Source of the DNA: Euryarchaeota archaeon UBA501 | Lineage (GTDB): Archaea > Thermoplasmatota > Poseidoniia > Poseidoniales > Thalassarchaeaceae | Assembly (NCBI GenBank): GCA_002505685.1 | Contig: DAVT01000063.1 | Span: 6,197-30,706, forward strand | Length of the DNA: 24,510 nucleotides | Reading direction: 5' to 3' | Shown: positions 1-7,807 of the stretch, piece by piece | Numbering within the stretch: position 1 is the stretch's first letter | How the letters are laid out: each line of letters starts with the position of its first letter | The notes under the pieces: model-generated | What the model was told of the DNA's origin: nothing | The model's input: the letters and a program-made list of their open reading frames with translations, nothing else | The model's database searches: none | Made by a program: the position numbers and the translations under genes

Positions 1-282
1 GCCAAGCGCCGACTTGATGGACTCGCGGAGGGTATTATCCTCCTCGGTCCCAATGCCCAACACTGTGGGCGTAATGCTGTCTGCGATTTGCGAACGCAAT
101 CTATCAGACAAGCGAGTAAGATCTGCACTATCGATTACGACAATGCCGACATCCTTCTGGCTGAGTAAATCTCGCATTGTGGATGCAAGTTCTTCATCAC
201 CTTCGGGGTGGTGCAGGCGGTGAACGCCTGCAAGTTGGAATCCAAGTGTGAATTCGTGAGTACCTACAACTGCAATTTCCAC
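1..282 (-). CDS. atpF: A-type ATP synthase subunit F (3' end outside window)
   Basis: Small central-stalk subunit of the archaeal A1Ao ATP synthase, which helps couple rotation to catalysis. Translating the minus strand from a GTG at 280-282 gives 94 residues that run off the left edge. They begin VEIAVVGTHEFTLGFQLAGV and contain DVGIVVIDSADLTRL, the short alpha/beta pattern of the F/NtpG family (about 100 aa), so only a few residues are missing. GTG is chosen because no ATG lies nearby and a GAGGTG Shine-Dalgarno sequence sits at 288-293, overlapping the stop codon of atpC. Nine bases separate the two genes, so translation is probably coupled. Gene order H-I-K-E-C-F is the usual archaeal order, and A, B and D would follow to the left. 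Confidence 0.9.
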   Translation of the reverse strand, partial: MEIAVVGTHEFTLGFQLAGVHRLHHPEGDEELASTMRDLLSQKDVGIVVIDSADLTRLSDRLRSQIADSITPTVLGIGTEEDNTLRESIKSALG

Positions 283-291
283 TTTTTCACC

Positions 292-1335
292 TCACAGATT
301 CATGTGCGCTTCAATGACCTCATCAGGGAGGCCTGCCGCCTTGCCACGCACAAGCAAGCGGATGTTTTGCACCTCAAGCACTTTGCTCTCGATGTAGTGT
401 ATTACGGGGAATGCAGAGATTGGATTGAGGTGAGCAAAACGACGCATCATGCTGCGACGTTGATCTTGCAACAACGTGACCACGGGGTCAAGGCTAGTTG
501 CAGATGCCTGAATAGCATCCTCAAATCCAGAATCATCGAACGAGGTGGCTCGGCGGAGGGCCTCAAGCACACCTTCGTTCGAATCTGCGGCTGATGCATT
601 TTTTAGAACAGATTTCGGAATTTTGCCGCCTCCAATCATGAGAGCGTCGCGGTCTTCACCGTTGATTCCTTGACGCAATCCCCTGAATTGATTGATGACA
701 TTACGATGGTCAATTTCATTTCGAATATATCGCACCAACATAGGATGACATCCTGAACCCTGAATCGATGCAATCGCATCGTTGTAGTAAGCCGAATCCA
801 AGGCATCTTCCATTTGTTGAAGGTTAGAATCTGTTTCCAGCTTTGACAAAGCAAGGCCCCAAGGTGTTCCGGACATTGCATTGACAGCATCACCTAATGT
901 GTTGCAGTTGCGAATAATGTCAAGCCAGTAATTGTTGTTCGAATTCTCTTCTGGAAGCACTTCTGATGCAACCATTTCAACACTGGTCCCACTATGAATC
1001 GCTCGAAGGACGGTTTTCGCATTTTGATACGAAAAACGTTCGACGTACACTGCAACCATTGACTTCAAGTCGCCTTGACAAAATCGCAAGACAGAGTCGA
1101 AGTCTGAATCCAGGTTATGATTCAGAGCGGCTTCAATCAAATCTGCTCCAGTATATCGGCCAGCGTATAGATCAATCTCTGCACGGTAACCAAATTCAGC
1201 AATACTGGTTCCTATTGCATCAGGGCTCTGCTGGAGCAACTGACGCATGCGGGTAGAATCGATGAGACTCGCCTTACGCGCCTTCGCGCGCGCGGAAGCA
1301 TTGGCCATATTACTGCGGCCACCAACTCTAACCAT
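292..1335 (-). CDS. atpC: A-type ATP synthase subunit C (AC39-like)
   Basis: Subunit C is the funnel-shaped connector that seats the central stalk on the membrane rotor ring. The 347-aa product is mostly alpha-helical and shows family features such as FGYRAEIDLYAGRYTGADLIE near residues 50-70 and a C-terminal segment with YIESKVLEVQNIRLLVRGKAAGL, typical of the AC39/NtpC family (about 340-380 aa). I chose the ATG at 1335 because an AGGAT motif lies about 10 nt upstream; a TTG seven codons earlier is also open but less attractive. The gene follows atpE closely and precedes atpF by 9 nt in the same operon. Assignment rests on family-like motifs plus position between E and F. Confidence 0.88.
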   Translation of the reverse strand: MVRVGGRSNMANASARAKARKASLIDSTRMRQLLQQSPDAIGTSIAEFGYRAEIDLYAGRYTGADLIEAALNHNLDSDFDSVLRFCQGDLKSMVAVYVERFSYQNAKTVLRAIHSGTSVEMVASEVLPEENSNNNYWLDIIRNCNTLGDAVNAMSGTPWGLALSKLETDSNLQQMEDALDSAYYNDAIASIQGSGCHPMLVRYIRNEIDHRNVINQFRGLRQGINGEDRDALMIGGGKIPKSVLKNASAADSNEGVLEALRRATSFDDSGFEDAIQASATSLDPVVTLLQDQRRSMMRRFAHLNPISAFPVIHYIESKVLEVQNIRLLVRGKAAGLPDEVIEAHMNL

Positions 1336-1356
1336 ACTATCAAATCCTAATTCCAA

Positions 1357-1923
1357 TTAATTTCCAAATAATGTTTCATTGACCGATCCGAGGCTTGCCT
1401 TCCAAGCATCTTCCAATCGGTTATCAAAACGGTAATCGAGTACGATTGAACCATCTGCGGATTCAAGCGTGAATCCACCGAGGCCATCGACATCATCTCC
1501 AAAGTCGAAACCTTTTGCTTCCTTCTCCAAAGCTTTGCGATCAATAGATACGGGGCGCATTTTCATGCCCTTCCCTGCATCTTTTGCTTCTGCAACAAGG
1601 GTTTTGATGAGCTTGGCTCGGCCTGCCATTTTAGCAGAACCGACCTCGGCTTTCACCGCCTCCCAAGTCGCATCTAACTCTGCAGCTTTTGCGATGAGTT
1701 CGCGCTTCTGGTTGTTTTGTCGAGAAGAGGCAACAAGTTCCGTGGAGAGTTGGGCTGATTCGCGCTCAGCGCGGGACATCATCGATTCTCGGATGTCTGC
1801 GACTTCAGCATCGGCTTCTTTCTTCACTGATTTTGCCGTTTTCTTTGCGGCATCAGTGATCGCCTTGGCTTCCGCCTTTGCCTGTGCGGCAATTTCTTCA
1901 GCTAACGCATCTAAGGACATCAT
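1357..1923 (-). CDS. atpE: A-type ATP synthase subunit E (peripheral stalk)
   Basis: Subunit E pairs with subunit H to form the peripheral stalk (stator) of the A-type ATP synthase. The 188-aa product has a long Ala/Lys/Glu-rich N-terminal coiled coil (about residues 1-85) and a globular C-terminal domain with the hallmark segment GGFTLESADGSIVLDYRFDNRLE, in which the gene's own residues match the family pattern of a glycine-rich turn followed by D-x-R-x-D-x-R-L. The start has two adjacent ATG codons (1921-1923 and 1918-1920) with AAGGA about 8 nt upstream; either could be used. It lies 44 nt after atpK and about 21 nt before the atpC ATG. Confidence 0.92.
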   Translation of the reverse strand: MMSLDALAEEIAAQAKAEAKAITDAAKKTAKSVKKEADAEVADIRESMMSRAERESAQLSTELVASSRQNNQKRELIAKAAELDATWEAVKAEVGSAKMAGRAKLIKTLVAEAKDAGKGMKMRPVSIDRKALEKEAKGFDFGDDVDGLGGFTLESADGSIVLDYRFDNRLEDAWKASLGSVNETLFGN

Positions 1924-1967
1924 TACACATTCCTTGAGTGTCGTATGTAGTCACTCGGGTGTTCTGC

Positions 1968-2282
1968 TCAGAGCAGGAACAGAGCCAAGAAACCGAATAG
2001 GACAATTGTTTCAGGTAGAGCTGTGAAAATCAGACCTGTGACGAATTTGCTGCTATCTTCAGCAATCATACCAACTGCTGCTGCACCAATTTGTCCTTGG
2101 CTGATTCCAGTGCCGACACCTGCAAGACCAAGCGCAAGTCCTGCGCCTAGCTTGGCTGCATCCCAGTGCTGGGATACCGATGCCGCGTCGCCTTCTTGGG
2201 CTGATACAACGGATGCAATCATTGCAAACGAGAACAGACCAAATAGGGTTGTCATTCCTTTCATTGTCTTTCTATTGTTCAT
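1968..2282 (-). CDS. atpK: A-type ATP synthase subunit K (membrane rotor proteolipid)
   Basis: Forms the rotor ring of the membrane Ao sector and carries the translocated cation. The 104-aa product has a signal-peptide-like N-terminus (NNRKTMKG, then a hydrophobic stretch ending in VVSA at residue 28), followed by two transmembrane hairpin helices: GAGLALGLAGVGTGISQGQI (47-66) and a C-terminal helix with the ALPETIVLFG motif (about 88-97), whose Glu91 is the expected ion-binding carboxylate. The ATG at 2282 is chosen because GGAGG lies 6 nt upstream, the strongest ribosome-binding site in the operon, as expected for a subunit needed in many copies. H+ versus Na+ use cannot be decided. Longer in-frame readings upstream lack this site. 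Confidence 0.93.
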   Translation of the reverse strand: MNNRKTMKGMTTLFGLFSFAMIASVVSAQEGDAASVSQHWDAAKLGAGLALGLAGVGTGISQGQIGAAAVGMIAEDSSKFVTGLIFTALPETIVLFGFLALFLL

Positions 2283-2328
2283 ATTTTTTCCTCCTTTTTT
2301 CCAAGCATTGCTGGGAATGTGATTTGCG

Positions 2329-4467
2329 CTATTCCACCTCCACGCGGCGCGCTTTGAATCCGAATGGCTTGAACGCCTCGCCACTCGCATCGTAAAACTG
2401 TCTCATCCACTCGACGAAATGCAGTCGTGCGGCGTGGATGTTGGGACTGAATACACCCAGTGCCCAAGCGAAAATTTGTACGGCCAACCAGCCGATAAGA
2501 AGCACAACGATGGATAGATAGTCCATTGCTGATGCGTGAGATAGATCTTCGAAAATATGTGCAAGCGGTTCGAACAACATCGTGTTGCCTGTTTCAGCAA
2601 TCTTGACACCGACCACACCCACGGCAAACAATCGTACATAGGAGATGACTGTGGGCATCATTCCCACTGCCTCTATTGGACCCAAGCCAATGTTGATTGG
2701 GAAAGGTACACCGTGGTATCTGTACAACATCCACATAATCATCAGAACTGCAACGACAATCATGCTGCCTCCCACCATCATCATCGTGCTCAATAGGTCG
2801 AGATACGCAGGGTCTGGATTGACCCAGCGTTCCTCGTAAGCGGGTTTGGAAAGGAATGCATAGGCTGCGAGGAAGCCACCGACGAGAAGAATCATCCAAC
2901 TGCCCTTCTCAAACAATGCACAGACGAAGCCCTCGTCACCATGTCCGTTACCATAGAGCAAAATATCACGGAATCCAACAATGAGGCCGATGAATACGTG
3001 CGCAACACCAAGATAGATTGTCAGGAGAATCAGGTGCTCTAGATTCCCATGGTGGGCTACGTCGGTAACCCTGTGGAATGGGAAGGCGAGTTCGATACCG
3101 AATGGCAACGATGTGTGCCATGCGTGACCGTGGTAGTCTACTGCGGGGTAGAATATGTCCAATGAACTCGCCCAAGTATGGTGCTTATGGCTAAATATCT
3201 CAAAACCAGCAATTTCAGCGTAAATATAACCGAAAACAAAGGTTCCCAAGCCGATGTAAATCAGGAATTTGCCGCCCAATTTGAGCATTTCATTGGTGCC
3301 TGATCTTCGCAAAAGCATCCAACCCAAAGCCATAGTCACCATTCCATACGCCATATCTCCTAGCATCATTCCAAAGAAAATCGGGTATGTGATGAACATG
3401 AACAGTGTTGGGTCGATGCGACCATACGCAGGACGACCCACAGCATCGGTTAGCAGTTCCATCGGCTTGCTAGCAGTACGGTCTTGGAATGCAATCGGTG
3501 GCATCTCCTGGTGGTGATGATCACCATTATGTCCATGGCCACCGCCACCGGGTTGAATCTTGAAGGGCTCAATGTCGACCACTGTGCATTGTCCTTGGAG
3601 GGATTCTGAAATCTCAGTTGCTCGTGCCATCTCAATCCAGCCATCGATCACGAAGGCGTGAGGTGTAACTGCGGCTCTGACAGGTGCGGTGGCAAGTTCT
3701 TGATCACGTTCGAGTAGTTCCAACCCACTGTGCAAGACATCTCCATTGTCTTCACCCCATGACGAAACTCGATTCTCGAGTGATTCTTGTTCGTCGTTTA
3801 GTTCTGTTCTCTCTGCATCAATTTCGCCCATACGCATAGCGATGCTACCTTCGTAGTCTGGGATTGGAAGGGCAGAAAAACCCGCATCCTCCAAAGCGGA
3901 CTGAGCTTCTTTTGCGTCCTCGTTACGAACAAATACTCCAACCACTGTCTTCTTACCAGCATTACCTGAAAGGAATAGACCCTTTTTGCCGGCTTTACGA
4001 GCAACTGATTCATCTCTGACAGTGCCAACGAAGGTTGAAAGGGACTTGAAACCGTCAAGCAAATCCAAATCGGTCTTCAATGGAGCCACCATTTGCAATG
4101 CGGCCCATTCTTCTGTGAGAGAGGCCAGTCTTGATTCGATTTCTGCCAACCGGTCATTATCTGCAAGCAAGGTGTCGACTTGATTTTGTAAGTCGCCAGA
4201 CAAAGCATCTCGGATAGGAGATGCTGCAGCGGCTTGGTTGGATGATGAAGTTACGAGAGATGCTGCGGCACGAAGTCTGTTGACATCTCGGCTCAACTGA
4301 TCGGCTTCTTCACTTGGCGTTCCAAGTTTGAGGTCATCATCACTTCCGTCGTAATCGACGAGGTGTAGAGCCCGCAATCGGGCCAGTGTTTGGATGGTTG
4401 CATCCATCTGATCCAGCGTTCCCGCAGCGACCAATCGGCCCATCTGACGGGTGTGAATCTGTGACAT
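2329..4467 (-). CDS. atpI: A-type ATP synthase subunit I (stator/ion channel)
   Basis: Equivalent of the eukaryotic V-ATPase a-subunit: it provides the half-channels for ions and anchors the stators. The 712-aa product has a cytoplasmic N-terminal domain (about 1-330) with coiled-coil stretches, then a membrane domain of about eight helices. The family's essential arginine is in SYVRLFAVGVVG (about residue 612), and the C-terminal HAARLHFVEWMRQFY signature is present. The ATG at 4467 follows GGAGAG by about 6 nt; a TTG seven codons upstream is less likely. Odd point: a His-rich insert, GGGGHGHNGDHHHQEM (about residues 307-322), sits between the two domains, and further His clusters fall in membrane-domain loops (HKHH, YHGHAWH). 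Confidence 0.95.
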   Translation of the reverse strand: MSQIHTRQMGRLVAAGTLDQMDATIQTLARLRALHLVDYDGSDDDLKLGTPSEEADQLSRDVNRLRAAASLVTSSSNQAAAASPIRDALSGDLQNQVDTLLADNDRLAEIESRLASLTEEWAALQMVAPLKTDLDLLDGFKSLSTFVGTVRDESVARKAGKKGLFLSGNAGKKTVVGVFVRNEDAKEAQSALEDAGFSALPIPDYEGSIAMRMGEIDAERTELNDEQESLENRVSSWGEDNGDVLHSGLELLERDQELATAPVRAAVTPHAFVIDGWIEMARATEISESLQGQCTVVDIEPFKIQPGGGGHGHNGDHHHQEMPPIAFQDRTASKPMELLTDAVGRPAYGRIDPTLFMFITYPIFFGMMLGDMAYGMVTMALGWMLLRRSGTNEMLKLGGKFLIYIGLGTFVFGYIYAEIAGFEIFSHKHHTWASSLDIFYPAVDYHGHAWHTSLPFGIELAFPFHRVTDVAHHGNLEHLILLTIYLGVAHVFIGLIVGFRDILLYGNGHGDEGFVCALFEKGSWMILLVGGFLAAYAFLSKPAYEERWVNPDPAYLDLLSTMMMVGGSMIVVAVLMIMWMLYRYHGVPFPINIGLGPIEAVGMMPTVISYVRLFAVGVVGVKIAETGNTMLFEPLAHIFEDLSHASAMDYLSIVVLLIGWLAVQIFAWALGVFSPNIHAARLHFVEWMRQFYDASGEAFKPFGFKARRVEVE

Positions 4468-4492
4468 CTGGCTCTCTCCTAGAATCAATTAT

Positions 4493-4807
4493 TCATGCGC
4501 GAAATGCATCTAGTACTACATCGACCGCTTTGGCACGACTTGAGTCTCCACTTTCATGGATTGATGCGATGGATTTGTCTCCTTTCTTGGATACCTTTGC
4601 TGCTTCTTTCTCTGCCGCATTTCGTGCGTCTTCAACCATTTGTTGTGCGTCTGCTTGAGCTTGATTGCGGCCCTCGCTGACAGATTCTGCCGCAGCAACG
4701 CGTGCTTTGGTCACAATATTGCTCGCTTCTGAATCTGCCTTTGCTAGAGTAGCAGCGGCATCTGCTTCAGCATCTTTGATGGTTCGTAATACATCGGATC
4801 GACTCAT
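4493..4807 (-). CDS. atpH: A-type ATP synthase subunit H (peripheral stalk coiled coil)
   Basis: First gene of the operon. Subunit H forms a right-handed coiled coil with subunit E in the stator. The 104-aa product is almost entirely Ala/Glu/Lys/Asp-rich helix without prolines (DVLRTIKDAEADAAATLAKA and onward), the right size and composition for AhaH/NtpF-type proteins. The ATG at 4807 is preferred over the GTG at 4816 because GGTGG lies about 6 nt before it. It ends 25 nt before the atpI ATG. The identity relies on coiled-coil composition plus its position directly before subunit I, since such helices carry little sequence signature. Confidence 0.85.
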   Translation of the reverse strand: MSRSDVLRTIKDAEADAAATLAKADSEASNIVTKARVAAAESVSEGRNQAQADAQQMVEDARNAAEKEAAKVSKKGDKSIASIHESGDSSRAKAVDVVLDAFRA

Positions 4808-4820
4808 GATACCCACCTAC

Positions 4821-4835
4821 GGTGGACCGGCCACC
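4821..4835. repeat. Inverted repeat in the ATP synthase operon leader
   Basis: Arms GGTGG and CCACC flank ACCGG, 13 nt upstream of the atpH ATG. A weak TATA-like stretch (reads CATAAACC on the minus strand, about 4843-4850) lies just upstream, so the repeat would fall at the start of the transcript. It could be a leader hairpin or an operator; I cannot tell which. Confidence 0.35.
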
Positions 4836-4917
4836 GATGAGGGGTTTATGATGATACCCTCGGTCCATTGAGACCCTATCGATTCAGAATGTGAGAAAAC
4901 TATCGTAGGATTGAACC

Positions 4918-4924
4918 AAATATA
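4918..4924 (+). promoter_or_regulatory. TATA-like element for the methyltransferase gene
   Basis: AAATATA is centred about 24 nt upstream of the ATG at 4945. In archaea transcription starts roughly 25 nt after the TATA box, so the transcript would be leaderless or nearly so. A GAGGGCGG stretch also lies between the box and the ATG, so an SD-led start from another promoter is not excluded. Confidence 0.5.
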
Positions 4925-4944
4925 CGATTGAGGGCGGTTGCTAC

Positions 4945-5646
4945 ATGGACACAGAACGAATGGGGTCCGAGGATTGGGCTGAACTTCAGCGCAATTTGGA
5001 AGCGACCATTCCTGTGTACGACCGAATCAACCGATTTGCAACCCTAGGGCAAGACAAGCGTTGGAGGAAAATGGTCCGCAGTCGATTACCCGAAGAAGGT
5101 AGTATCTTGGAGGTCGGTTGCGGTCCTGGTACTTTCGCAGAAATGATTCCTGACCGCGAGCTTACATGTTTGGATCCGATTCCGGCCATGCTATCAGTTG
5201 CAGAAAAACGAGTTAATGCGAATCGAGATATTCCTGCAAAATTTGTTGAAGGGACCGCGGAAGAAATGCCATTCGAAGACGAGGCTTTTGAAGGCGTATG
5301 CTCGCTTTTTTCATTCCGCGATTGGTATGACAAAAGGGCGGGTTTGAATGAGGCCAAACGTGTCCTTAAACCCGGAGGCAAATTGGTCATTGTCGATCCT
5401 GCAAAAATGAACAGGGTGCATGGTTGGTTAGGCCACATGTGGATGCGAGTTTGGGTTGGAGCCTACGCGCGTTACATATGCAAGATAAGCGACCACCCTT
5501 GGAAATGGTTGACAAAAACCTATGTCCATTTTGGAACCACAAAGGATTATGTTAAGATGCTCAAGGAATGTGGATTTACCAATGTTAAATCCAAGGTTAT
5601 CTTCCCTGGTATGGCAACCATTTGGACGGCAAGTAAACCCGAGTAA
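4945..5646 (+). CDS. Class I SAM-dependent methyltransferase, UbiE/MenG-like
   Basis: Probable methyltransferase of quinone biosynthesis. The 233-aa product has SAM-binding motif I LEVGCGPG (55-62), an acidic post-I region ending in CLDP (75-78), motif GTAEEMPFEDEAFE (103-116), and LKPGGKLVIVDPAK (141-154). The segment SLFSFRDWYDKRAGLNEAKR resembles the S-x-F-x-x-R-N/D pattern of UbiE/COQ5, and the C-terminal half (YVHFGTTKDYVKMLKECGF) also follows that family's layout. Length is normal (about 230-250). Its stop codon directly abuts the stop codon of the geranylgeranyl reductase gene on the other strand. With prenyl synthase and reductase genes alongside, methylation of demethylmenaquinone is a reasonable guess, but the substrate cannot be read from sequence. 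Confidence 0.85.
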   Translation: MDTERMGSEDWAELQRNLEATIPVYDRINRFATLGQDKRWRKMVRSRLPEEGSILEVGCGPGTFAEMIPDRELTCLDPIPAMLSVAEKRVNANRDIPAKFVEGTAEEMPFEDEAFEGVCSLFSFRDWYDKRAGLNEAKRVLKPGGKLVIVDPAKMNRVHGWLGHMWMRVWVGAYARYICKISDHPWKWLTKTYVHFGTTKDYVKMLKECGFTNVKSKVIFPGMATIWTASKPE

Positions 5647-6747
5647 TCAGATAATCCAAAGCATCCTCCGGCAAGTAACTGCGCGCCAAATGATACCCTT
5701 TGTCAGGCGGTTGAAGAGCAAGTTCAATACCCAATCTGGGAGTCGAAACAGAAGGCTTCCAAAACGAAATGAGCGTTTCGAATTTCGCATCACTTTCCCC
5801 ATCTGTTGATTCCAACGTGATTCATACTCCTCGAGTGGCAATCCATCCTTCAAGTGCTCAGCGATGACTTGACCCGCAATTCGCCCTCCAACCATGGCAA
5901 TTGTGATGCCAGCCCCATTGGAAGGCAGCACCATCCCAGCAGCATCTCCAACAAGCATGTAGTTCCCCTTGACGAAGGTTTTGATGGTCCCAGACATGGG
6001 TAGAGAACCTGCCCCTTTGAAAGTGGTTTCACCATCGTACTTTGCAATGAATTCATCTGCATATTGATTCATGGTTTTTCCTTTCGAGAAATTCCTCTGA
6101 ATTCCTAGACCAATATTCGCCCCACTGGACTTGGGGAACATCCACGCATAACCCCCTGGGGCCATCGAGCCAAAATGGAGCTCTACGGCTTCTCCATAAT
6201 CACCCTCCACCAAAACAAACTTAACCGGTATTTTCAGAGAACTTTCATTCCAGTAATCTCTTCGCAGTGGGTCATTGTGACCCCCAGCCCCTACGATTAT
6301 TTTCGCTGTTTTCGCACCACCATTTTTCAGAAAAACGGTGTTCCCTTCAATGGATTTGACATGATGATTAACAAGGTATTTTGCTCCTGCTTTCTTAGCC
6401 AATTCAACCAAGGCTTCGTCATGGGCTACGCGATTGAGTACCAACCCCTCAAAATTGTATTTCAGAGGCTTGCCAGATGGAGGAACTACATGCATTGTTT
6501 TGGAGTATCTCGAAATTGCTTCTTTTGGGGTTTGGAATAGGTCATCCATGTCAGGTACATCAGGGCACAAGCGTCTCATCTCATCATTACTCGGTACCAA
6601 TTCACCGCATTGTAATGGAGTTCCAATCGGATCACGTCTGTCAATAACCAGCACATCGGCTCCACCTTGCGCAGCATATCTAGCCACAGTGCTCCCTGCT
6701 GGGCCCCCTCCAATGATGATTACATCATGTTCAGAAGTTTCAGTCAT
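5647..6747 (-). CDS. Geranylgeranyl reductase family flavoprotein
   Basis: FAD-dependent reductase that saturates double bonds in isoprenoid chains, either of archaeal membrane lipids or of the menaquinone tail. The 366-aa product has the N-terminal dinucleotide-binding motif GGGPAGS (13-19), the LQCGE motif with the cysteine at position 47 that is conserved in archaeal enzymes, PGGYAWMFP (197-205; the P-x-x-Y-x-W-x-F-P signature), and the second FAD motif VGDAAGMVLPSNGAG (266-280). Length is slightly short of the usual 380-400. The ATG at 6745-6747 overlaps the end of the prenyl synthase gene by 8 nt (ATGACTGA), indicating translational coupling. The C-terminus is rich in Arg and hydrophobic residues, consistent with membrane contact. 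Confidence 0.92.
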   Translation of the reverse strand: MTETSEHDVIIIGGGPAGSTVARYAAQGGADVLVIDRRDPIGTPLQCGELVPSNDEMRRLCPDVPDMDDLFQTPKEAISRYSKTMHVVPPSGKPLKYNFEGLVLNRVAHDEALVELAKKAGAKYLVNHHVKSIEGNTVFLKNGGAKTAKIIVGAGGHNDPLRRDYWNESSLKIPVKFVLVEGDYGEAVELHFGSMAPGGYAWMFPKSSGANIGLGIQRNFSKGKTMNQYADEFIAKYDGETTFKGAGSLPMSGTIKTFVKGNYMLVGDAAGMVLPSNGAGITIAMVGGRIAGQVIAEHLKDGLPLEEYESRWNQQMGKVMRNSKRSFRFGSLLFRLPDWVLNLLFNRLTKGIIWRAVTCRRMLWII

Positions 6748-7720
6748 TGCGAGTCATCACCTGCCGAGTAATTGATTCTAGAACATCTCTCACCTCTGAT
6801 TTAGGGAATTGATACAAATGTCCCAAAGCACGCTCCAAATGATTGTGTATGAGTATGTTACAGTAGCCAAATGAATCTCCACTTACAAGTAATTCTTCCA
6901 ATTCATCCCAACGATCGTCGCGGAATTCTGCAAGTACGTCTGCCAAATTTCTACGGGCCTCTCCGTGTAGAAGGGTGAGTGAATGGATGATAGGAAGTGT
7001 CATTTTGCCTTCATGAACATCGGTTCCACGTGGTTTACCCATACGCTCATCCCCTGTCAAATCGAGTAAATCGTCAACCAATTGGAAAGCGATTCCCAAT
7101 TCCATTCCAAACTCGCGCATCGATTGGATTTCTGCTTCTGTGGCTCCAGCGATTATGGCCGCACATTCACAAGCCGATGAGAATGGACCTGCAGTTTTGC
7201 CCCTGACAATTTCATAGTAATCCTCGGGGGTGGTAGCGAGGTCGGAAATGTGTTGCAATTGTTTCAACTCACCCGCGGCGATTGCGGCACAAGTATCGGC
7301 CATGATGCGTACGATTTGTTCATCATAACGACCACCGATTCCAAAACCCATGACGAAAAGAAAATCTCCACCAATGATGGCATGATCGAGTCCATGTTTT
7401 TCATGCAATGTTTGCACCCCTCGACGCAATTTCGCCCCATCATAAATGTCATCATGAATCAGCGTAGCAGTGTGAATCAATTCCGTTGCGACTGCGAAAT
7501 CAATCACTTCATTCCGATCTTGGCCTCCGACCAAATCATACGCCAATAGGGTCAGAATCGGCCGGATCCTTTTTCCCCCTGCAAGAAGGATTTCACGTGC
7601 TAGATTCATTGCTGAAGCATAGGGCCCGTTCATTGAGGATTCAATCACAGAATGAAGAGCGTCTTCAATCTCCATTCTGCGTTCGACGAGAATTGAATTC
7701 TCAAGAACAGATTCCGCCAT
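6740..7720 (-). CDS. Trans-polyprenyl diphosphate synthase
   Basis: Condenses isopentenyl diphosphate onto allylic diphosphates to make geranylgeranyl or longer prenyl chains. The 326-aa product contains GGKRIRP (48-54), the first aspartate-rich motif HDDIYD (89-94) followed by LRRG, GKTAGP, and the second motif DDLLD (216-220), which together define the family. Small residues (Ala, Thr) at positions -5 and -4 before the first motif mean no bulky floor there, so a C20 or longer product is likely. The ATG at 7720 follows AAGG and lies about 25 nt from the TATA-like element at 7742-7749, so the message may be nearly leaderless. It is coupled by overlap to the reductase gene that acts on its products. 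Confidence 0.93.
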   Translation of the reverse strand: MAESVLENSILVERRMEIEDALHSVIESSMNGPYASAMNLAREILLAGGKRIRPILTLLAYDLVGGQDRNEVIDFAVATELIHTATLIHDDIYDGAKLRRGVQTLHEKHGLDHAIIGGDFLFVMGFGIGGRYDEQIVRIMADTCAAIAAGELKQLQHISDLATTPEDYYEIVRGKTAGPFSSACECAAIIAGATEAEIQSMREFGMELGIAFQLVDDLLDLTGDERMGKPRGTDVHEGKMTLPIIHSLTLLHGEARRNLADVLAEFRDDRWDELEELLVSGDSFGYCNILIHNHLERALGHLYQFPKSEVRDVLESITRQVMTRND

Positions 7721-7741
7721 CAAGCCTTCGACAAGGGGTGC

Positions 7742-7749
7742 CTATATCA
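7742..7749. promoter_or_regulatory. TATA-like element, possibly shared by divergent genes
   Basis: CTATATCA on the plus strand reads TGATATAG on the minus strand. It is centred about 25 nt from the prenyl synthase ATG (7720), which fits a leaderless start, and about 62 nt from the ATG of the HemC-like gene, which would leave a leader of roughly 35 nt. One element could serve both directions. Confidence 0.45.
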
Positions 7750-7752
7750 ACA

Positions 7753-7800
7753 GGCGGCTACCGCCCCGAGCCAGACACGATGCGTGTCTGCCATTGGCGG
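7753..7800 (+). promoter_or_regulatory. Structured leader with competing hairpins before the HemC-like gene
   Basis: GGCGG at 7753-7757 can pair with CCGCC at 7761-7765 across CTA. A second hairpin, CAGACAC/GTGTCTG with loop GATGC, occupies 7772-7790. A second copy of GGCGG at 7796-7800 lies six bases before the ATG at 7808, where a ribosome-binding site would be, and could instead pair with the same CCGCC, enclosing the second hairpin. The two foldings exclude each other and one hides the putative ribosome-binding site. Regulation is inferred, not shown. Confidence 0.35.
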
Positions 7801-7807
7801 GATGAAT

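Noticed and set aside
1469..2026. Long open frame antisense to atpE and atpK
   Set aside because: It is a by-product of the Ala/Glu-rich coiled coil read on the other strand (Ala/Ser/Phe-rich translation), with no ribosome-binding site and no family resemblance.
7784..7807. GTG at 7784 as the start of the HemC-like protein
   Set aside because: It lies within the arm of the 7-bp hairpin and lacks an upstream ribosome-binding site; the ATG at 7808 has GGCGGG at proper spacing.
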